The position numbers and the translations under genes are program-made. A stretch of DNA of 8,742 nucleotides from RGIG5270 sp045538635 (GTDB taxonomy: Bacteria; Verrucomicrobiota; Lentisphaeria; Victivallales; Victivallaceae): contig JAZSRU010000174.1 in the NCBI GenBank assembly GCA_045538635.1, forward strand, positions 1-8,742, given 5' to 3'. The notes beneath the pieces were generated by a model, which was not told the DNA's origin, did not search any database, and was given only the letters and a program-made list of their open reading frames with translations. Shown here one piece after another: positions 4,729 to 8,742 of the stretch. How positions within the stretch are numbered: position 1 is the stretch's first letter; each line of letters opens with the position of its first letter.

Positions 4729-7176
4729 TCAGTTGTTTAAATGTTCTATCGTGAGAATTTTTTTCAAATCATCGGAGGAAATATTTTTGTTTGAACTGAA
4801 TTTCACCACTTTTTTTCTGTCCGGCAGCAGAGTAAAACTGTTGTCGTTAAAAAGTCCGTCAGTACCGGGAGCATCAAGTGTCACGAAAAATGCCGGCTTA
4901 TCAGTTTCAAGAGTTATTTCAAAATTATCTTTCAGCGATTTAATTTCAGCTTTTATATTGCACAGCGGCAATTCAAATGCTTTGTAAGGTTTGATGAAAA
5001 ATGTATTTTCGTGTGTGAAACTGCCGATTGAAGAGTCGGCATGGGTATGAATGACAAAGAAACTTTCCGTATCAGGATATTTAGCAAAATCTGCGGCGGA
5101 GAAGTTTTTGATACAACGGCATTCCCCCGGCGCAAAGGTATTTTTGAAATTCATGGAATCAATGAGCTTGCCGTTCATATCAAAGACATCGAGAGTTACT
5201 GAAATTTTTGCTTTTGCGGGGATGTCGCTTGTTGCCGTGAGCGAAAATGAACCGTCTTTTTGCTTATGCATGACGCCGATCACAGGGGCGTAAAAGCGTT
5301 TTGCGTGATATTGCAGTTGTTTCCATTTGCCGTCGTATTCCATGCAAGACCATGAAGCTACCGGCCAGTTGTCATTGAGCTGCCAGAAAAGAGTTCCCAT
5401 ACAGCGCGGTTTCAGGGCGCGCCAATATTCAACGGCAGTTTTGATTGCGACAGACTGCTGTACTTGAGAGAGATACACAAATTTTGAGAAACCTTCCGGC
5501 ATACGGAAATATTTGCCGAACATTCCCAAAATCGCCGCATTGCCGCGATAATGCCGCTGATGATGATCCATGACAGGTGAAGAAATATTCATCTGGTCGG
5601 GAGGACAGAATTTACGGATGGTTTCCATGGACGGAAATGACTGATAGCCGAATTCAGAACAAAATCTCGGTTTGACATCATAGTATGCGCTGAAAGGTTC
5701 CCCCTCATTCCAAACCCGCCAGTAATGCATATCACCGCATGAGTCATCATGCCAGCCGTCATTGAGATTGCCGGGACCGCCGCAGGGTGAACTCGGCCAG
5801 AAAACGCGGTCAGGGTCAAGTTTGCGTGCTGCTTTTTCAAGTTCGCGGTTCAATCGGTCAAAGTTAATGAGCCATTGAGTGCGGTTGCCGCCGTACCAGC
5901 CGGTTGCGCCGAGTTCTTCATTGTCGCCGCACCACATCACAATTGACGGATGTGATTTCAAGCGCGGGATCTGGTATTCAATCTCCTGCATGACATTGTC
6001 GATAAACTCAAAAGTTGAGGGATAGAGTGAGCATGAAAACATAAAATCGTGCCAAATCATAATTCCTTTGCGGTCGCAGATGTCATAAAAAATTTCTTTT
6101 TCATATTGACCTCCGCCCCAGACACGGAGCATATTCATATTGGCAAGGCGTGCGCCTTCAAGCAGTTTTTCATATTTTTCAGGGGTTTGACGCGACGGCA
6201 TTGCATCGCATGGGATCCAGTTTGCGCCTTTGCAGAAAACATCGATATTGTTTACTCTGAAAATGAGTGATGAACCGAATTCATCTTTTTCATTGATAAC
6301 TTTGACATCGCGCAAACCGATATTTCTGCTGAATGAAGTGTCAGGTGTTGAAACTGTCAAATCATAAAGTTCGGGCGAACCGTAACCGGCGGGGTACCAC
6401 AGACGCGGATTTTCCACTTCAAAATTTGTTTTGACGGTATTTTTACCCTCTTTCAAAAATGTTTTGACTTCACGGAATTCACCGTTGAATTTGAAAGTAA
6501 TGACAGTTTTCTCATCTTTTTCTGCGTAAAGGTCGGCAAATGCGGTGACTTTGACTGAATTTTTTCCGTGTTTTTGCGAAATATAAATTGTTTCAATGCG
6601 GGCATGGTCAGTCGCATTGAGTGTGATATTATCGTAAATACCTGCAACCAAAAGTGTGATGCCCCAATCCCAGCCGCCGTGACAATGAACTTTTCGCGCA
6701 AGATTCAGATGCGGGACTTTGCAAATAGGACTCATAGGATATTTCATCGGCAGAGTTTTTGCATATTTTTCAAGTTCAACTTCAGGCGGAAAAAGGATGA
6801 ATTCAATAGTGTTTGTACCTGCTTTCAGCAATTTTCTGACTTCCGGGCGATAGGCAGCAAAAGCATTCCGGCCTTTAAAAAGTTTTTTGCCGTTAAGTCG
6901 GCATTCAACAAAAGTATCGACCATCGCAACTTCAAGAAAGACATATTTTTTTGCCAGAAGCTCCGGCGCAACTTCAAAATCACGCTTGAATGACCATTTG
7001 AATTTTCTGTATTGCTGAACGAGTGTTTCATTTTTGCCGTAGTACGGGTCGGGAATAATATTTGCCTGCAGTAATGCCGAGTAATTATCTCCCGGTAATT
7101 GTGCGGATATCACAGTATCGGGCATTGACGGTGATGAAAGCTGCCAAGAGCCGTTTAAATCAATTTTCAAGTTCAT
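4729..7176 (-). CDS. Cytoplasmic GH2 beta-mannosidase
   Basis: This 815-residue enzyme should hydrolyse terminal non-reducing beta-D-mannose from beta-mannosides such as mannobiose or the Man-beta-GlcNAc core of N-glycans, with retention (EC 3.2.1.25). The domain order fits the family: an N-terminal sugar-binding jelly roll (about 1-185, ending with the family motif HCHGGWDWG at 164-172), an Ig-like domain (about 190-290), a catalytic TIM barrel (about 295-605), and C-terminal Ig-like domains. Barrel landmarks are FCKGANWIPCDAMPSR (314-329), NMLRVWGGG (348-356), acid/base Glu420 in WCGDNE, nucleophile Glu508 in CSEFG, and WQLNDNWP (598-605). It has no signal peptide, so it acts in the cytosol on imported sugars. 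The ATG at 7176 lies inside the end of the GntR-type gene (17-bp overlap), with AAGG at 7185-7188 eight nt upstream, pointing to translational coupling. No transporter accompanies it. A close GH2 exo-beta-mannosidase specificity, such as on chito- or glyco-protein-linked mannose, cannot be excluded. Confidence 0.92.
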   Translation of the reverse strand: MNLKIDLNGSWQLSSPSMPDTVISAQLPGDNYSALLQANIIPDPYYGKNETLVQQYRKFKWSFKRDFEVAPELLAKKYVFLEVAMVDTFVECRLNGKKLFKGRNAFAAYRPEVRKLLKAGTNTIEFILFPPEVELEKYAKTLPMKYPMSPICKVPHLNLARKVHCHGGWDWGITLLVAGIYDNITLNATDHARIETIYISQKHGKNSVKVTAFADLYAEKDEKTVITFKFNGEFREVKTFLKEGKNTVKTNFEVENPRLWYPAGYGSPELYDLTVSTPDTSFSRNIGLRDVKVINEKDEFGSSLIFRVNNIDVFCKGANWIPCDAMPSRQTPEKYEKLLEGARLANMNMLRVWGGGQYEKEIFYDICDRKGIMIWHDFMFSCSLYPSTFEFIDNVMQEIEYQIPRLKSHPSIVMWCGDNEELGATGWYGGNRTQWLINFDRLNRELEKAARKLDPDRVFWPSSPCGGPGNLNDGWHDDSCGDMHYWRVWNEGEPFSAYYDVKPRFCSEFGYQSFPSMETIRKFCPPDQMNISSPVMDHHQRHYRGNAAILGMFGKYFRMPEGFSKFVYLSQVQQSVAIKTAVEYWRALKPRCMGTLFWQLNDNWPVASWSCMEYDGKWKQLQYHAKRFYAPVIGVMHKQKDGSFSLTATSDIPAKAKISVTLDVFDMNGKLIDSMNFKNTFAPGECRCIKNFSAADFAKYPDTESFFVIHTHADSSIGSFTHENTFFIKPYKAFELPLCNIKAEIKSLKDNFEITLETDKPAFFVTLDAPGTDGLFNDNSFTLLPDRKKVVKFSSNKNISSDDLKKILTIEHLNN

Positions 7177-8284
7177 AATATTTACCTTGTTCTATGCGGA
7201 AATGTTTCGGGAAGACATATATGTTTCGCGGCTTTTGCTCTCTGCCGCAGATGATGTCAAGCAAAAGTTTGACCGTCGCATCGGCTTTTTGCATAATATC
7301 ATATTCAAAAACATCGCCGTCAATGGTTCCCTTGGGAATGATTGGTATTTGTCGGCTGATATTGAAAATAAAATACGGGTTCCAATCTGAACCGTTTTGG
7401 CGCAAATTCAAAATTTCACGGTGAGCAATGCCGGTAAGTATATCATCCGGTACAATAAGCACATCGGGCCGTATATCATGCGGCATATCGCTGAATTCCT
7501 GCAAAATATTTTTTAATTTGTCTGTCCATTCAAAAGGTTTATCTTCAAGAATCATTTCCGTAATCATGAACCGGCAGTAAATTTCCGGATCGAGATCACA
7601 AAGTGAGGTAAATGACTTTTTTACCTGGTCAATAAAAGGAAAACCGCAATGCAGCAATGCAGGGTGTTTAAATCCGCGATTGTATGCCAGCTTGAAAGAA
7701 TCCGGCAAAATATCAGAGAAAGAAACTTTGAACCCTTCGTTATATACAGCTGTCCCAAGAGAAACAACCGGGATATTATGCTTGCGGAAAAAATCCCATT
7801 CTTCTTCTTCAAAAGAAACTGTAGTAATAATTCCCTGAATCTCTTTCTGTTCAATACAGCGTTTCAAGCCATCGAAAAAGGAGATGCAGCATTTTTCTGT
7901 TTTTTCAGGATAATTGCGGACAAAAAGTTTGCATTGACAGGCGTTCTGATGCAGCTGCAGCTGCAAACATTGTATCAAAGACGCCGTAAACGGAGCAAAA
8001 GTCTGCCACATGGAAATAAGCCCGATTTTACGGGCAACGAATCCGTCTGTATTCTGATTTTTGATAAAAACTCCTTTGTGTGGGCGAATTTCCAGAATAT
8101 TTGATTTGGTCAGGGCATTTATTGCCCGCTGAACAGTTGTCGCTCCGACGCCTAATTTTATACGCAATTCATTTTGCGTCGGGAGTTTATCTCCGGGACT
8201 TAAATTCATATCCTGAATCATGCAGATAATAGATTGTTTGACTGCTTCAGTTTTTTCTCCGAGATTTTTTTTGTATGGTGTCAT
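7160..8284 (-). CDS. GntR-type repressor with LacI-like sugar-binding domain (AraR-like)
   Basis: This 374-residue protein has an N-terminal GntR winged helix-turn-helix (about 14-76: LSPGDKLPTQNELRIKLGV, then TTVQRAINALTKSNIL, and the wing IRPHKGVFIKN). A periplasmic-binding-protein-like effector domain of the LacI type follows (about 86-370: IGLISMWQTFAP, GIITTVSFEEEEW, IPVVSLGTAV, DVLIVPDDILTGIA). That architecture matches AraR, a DNA-binding dimer released from its operator by a small sugar. Because the next gene encodes a beta-mannosidase and overlaps it by 17 bp, the inducer is probably mannose or a manno-oligosaccharide; this is inference. ATG 8284 is chosen because the winged-helix alignment begins shortly after it and AAAGAG (8292-8297) precedes it by 7 nt. 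The promoter and start region are covered by four GTAAAC half-sites, so autorepression of the whole operon is likely. Confidence 0.88.
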   Translation of the reverse strand: MTPYKKNLGEKTEAVKQSIICMIQDMNLSPGDKLPTQNELRIKLGVGATTVQRAINALTKSNILEIRPHKGVFIKNQNTDGFVARKIGLISMWQTFAPFTASLIQCLQLQLHQNACQCKLFVRNYPEKTEKCCISFFDGLKRCIEQKEIQGIITTVSFEEEEWDFFRKHNIPVVSLGTAVYNEGFKVSFSDILPDSFKLAYNRGFKHPALLHCGFPFIDQVKKSFTSLCDLDPEIYCRFMITEMILEDKPFEWTDKLKNILQEFSDMPHDIRPDVLIVPDDILTGIAHREILNLRQNGSDWNPYFIFNISRQIPIIPKGTIDGDVFEYDIMQKADATVKLLLDIICGREQKPRNIYVFPKHFRIEQGKYYELEN

Positions 8285-8338
8285 TTGTAAACTCTTTGTA
8301 AACTATATTTGGTTTACAATTAATGTAGCATGGTTTAC
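8284..8338. promoter_or_regulatory. Four-half-site operator overlapping promoter and start codon
   Basis: GTAAAC occurs at 8287-8292 and 8298-8303 inside two identical 10-mers TTTGTAAACT, 11 bp apart. The inverse GTTTAC occurs at 8312-8317 and 8333-8338 inside two copies of TGGTTTAC, 21 bp apart. The middle pair forms an 8-bp inverted repeat, TTGTAAAC and GTTTACAA with an 8-bp spacer. Relative to the promoter, one site is in the -35/-10 spacer, one covers the likely start of transcription, and the last two flank the ribosome site and touch the ATG. One- and two-turn spacing places same-orientation copies on the same helix face. The TTGT...ACAA character resembles AraR boxes, supporting binding by the adjacent AraR-like protein; the assignment is inference. 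Confidence 0.65.
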
Positions 8339-8349
8339 TGTTTTTGCAA
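8322..8349 (-). promoter_or_regulatory. Extended -10 promoter of the gntR/beta-mannosidase operon
   Basis: On the minus strand TTGCAA (8344-8349) is a -35 candidate, followed after 16 bp by TACATT (8322-8327). A TG one base before the -10 (TGCTACATT, 8322-8330) makes it an extended -10. Upstream A- and T-tracts (8351-8357, 8359-8365, 8373-8379) resemble an UP element. Transcription would begin near 8315, leaving a leader of about 30 nt. Confidence 0.6.
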
Positions 8350-8685
8350 GAAAAAAATAAAAAAATTCAGGATTTTTTTCAGATGGTATATTAAATCAGT
8401 TTTTTATATGATAGCAGACGGCAGGATAAAATATTGAAATTGACAATGCATATTTTTATTCTGTAATTTGCAGGCAAAAGTGTTAAATGGAAATATGTGT
8501 TTTTACTCGGCGACATTTCGCTTGCCGCTGTTAGGCTAAAGCCGATGAGAGCTTTTCATTTCGGGAATTTGGGCTGTTTTATGGCTGCTTTTCATTCGAA
8601 GACGGAATTTTGTATGATACATATTTGCCCGAAAGCTGTTTCCCACAAACTCACAAACAAAAATTATAGGTGAAGTATAATCAAA
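8350..8685. other. Gene-free region upstream of the gntR operon
   Basis: About 336 bp without a supported gene. It holds A/T tracts next to the promoter (8351-8379), a lone TTGACA (8440-8445) with only a poor -10 downstream, and GCTTTTCATT repeated directly at 8551-8560 and 8587-8596, each followed within a few bases by GGAATTT. A perfect TATAAT lies at 8676-8681 on the plus strand with no matching -35. A short minus-strand frame crosses the repeat but has no coding signal I can defend. Confidence 0.4.
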
Positions 8686-8706
8686 ACCACCAGCTGAGCT
8701 GGTGGT
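8686..8706. repeat. Perfect 10-bp-stem hairpin, possible IS200/IS605-type terminus
   Basis: ACCACCAGCT (8686-8695) and AGCTGGTGGT (8697-8706) are perfect inverted arms around a single G. A smaller stem, TGCC/GGCA, follows at about 8716-8727, then ACTGGCAGCC at the window edge. Subterminal imperfect hairpins without terminal inverted repeats are the hallmark of IS200/IS605 (Y1 transposase) elements, and this stretch has that look, but no transposase or TnpB sequence is inside the window. It could instead be the 5-prime leader hairpin of a transcript from the TATAAT at 8676-8681. The hairpin itself is certain; the interpretation is weak. Confidence 0.4.
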
Positions 8707-8742
8707 ATGCACTGTGCCTAGAAGGCATTTTTACTGGCAGCC

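Noticed and set aside
6250..6255. Additional GTTTAC operator site inside the beta-mannosidase gene
   Set aside because: It is a single half-site in coding sequence; several such hexamers are expected by chance in a window this size.
7649..8104. 151-codon plus-strand frame
   Set aside because: It is antisense to the GntR-type gene; no domain is recognised.
8538..8621. Small minus-strand peptide gene (28 codons from ATG)
   Set aside because: It has no ribosome site, contains an internal repeat caused by a DNA duplication, and shows no coding signal.

Overview
The window looks like a piece of chromosome from a member of the Lentisphaerota (Victivallales-type, probably gut or anaerobic). The main reason is a pseudopilin-like protein with an FTLIELLVVIAIIAIL head and a C-terminal H-X9-DG motif, placed directly before a secreted DUF4838 glycoside-hydrolase-like protein. 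From general knowledge, that pairing is greatly expanded in this phylum and its PVC relatives. The DNA is moderately AT-rich. The taxonomic call is inference: there is no rRNA or other marker gene here.

Layout. (1) 1-489, plus strand: a Fur-family regulator, complete in length but cut by an in-frame TAA at the conserved Tyr of the ISLATVYRNL recognition-helix motif. (2) 518-4131, minus strand: a two-gene cassette, pseudopilin-like gene first and a 939-residue secreted DUF4838 protein second, 29 bp apart. (3) 4132-4728: a 597-bp gene-free stretch with a perfect 14-bp palindrome upstream of the pseudopilin gene and then about 380 bp crowded with foldback structures, which looks like a dispersed intergenic repeat. 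(4) 4729-8284, minus strand: a second two-gene operon with a GntR/LacI-hybrid (AraR-type) repressor gene first and an overlapping cytoplasmic GH2 beta-mannosidase gene second. Its control region (8284-8349) carries a recognisable promoter and four GTAAAC half-sites, probably the repressor's own operator. (5) 8350-8742: gene-free, ending in a perfect 10-bp-stem hairpin that may be the terminus of an IS200/IS605-type element lying mostly beyond the window.

Working together, the two operons suggest glycan use. A secreted DUF4838 protein acts on an extracellular or periplasmic polysaccharide, possibly with a pseudopilin-derived partner. A cytosolic beta-mannosidase cleaves imported beta-mannosides under a sugar-responsive repressor. 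No transporter is visible, and the two operons share no obvious operator, so this link is inference. I found no CRISPR array, tRNA, rRNA, prophage or complete transposase. The least explained parts are the foldback element at 4222-4598, the pseudopilin/DUF4838 pairing, and the four-half-site operator.
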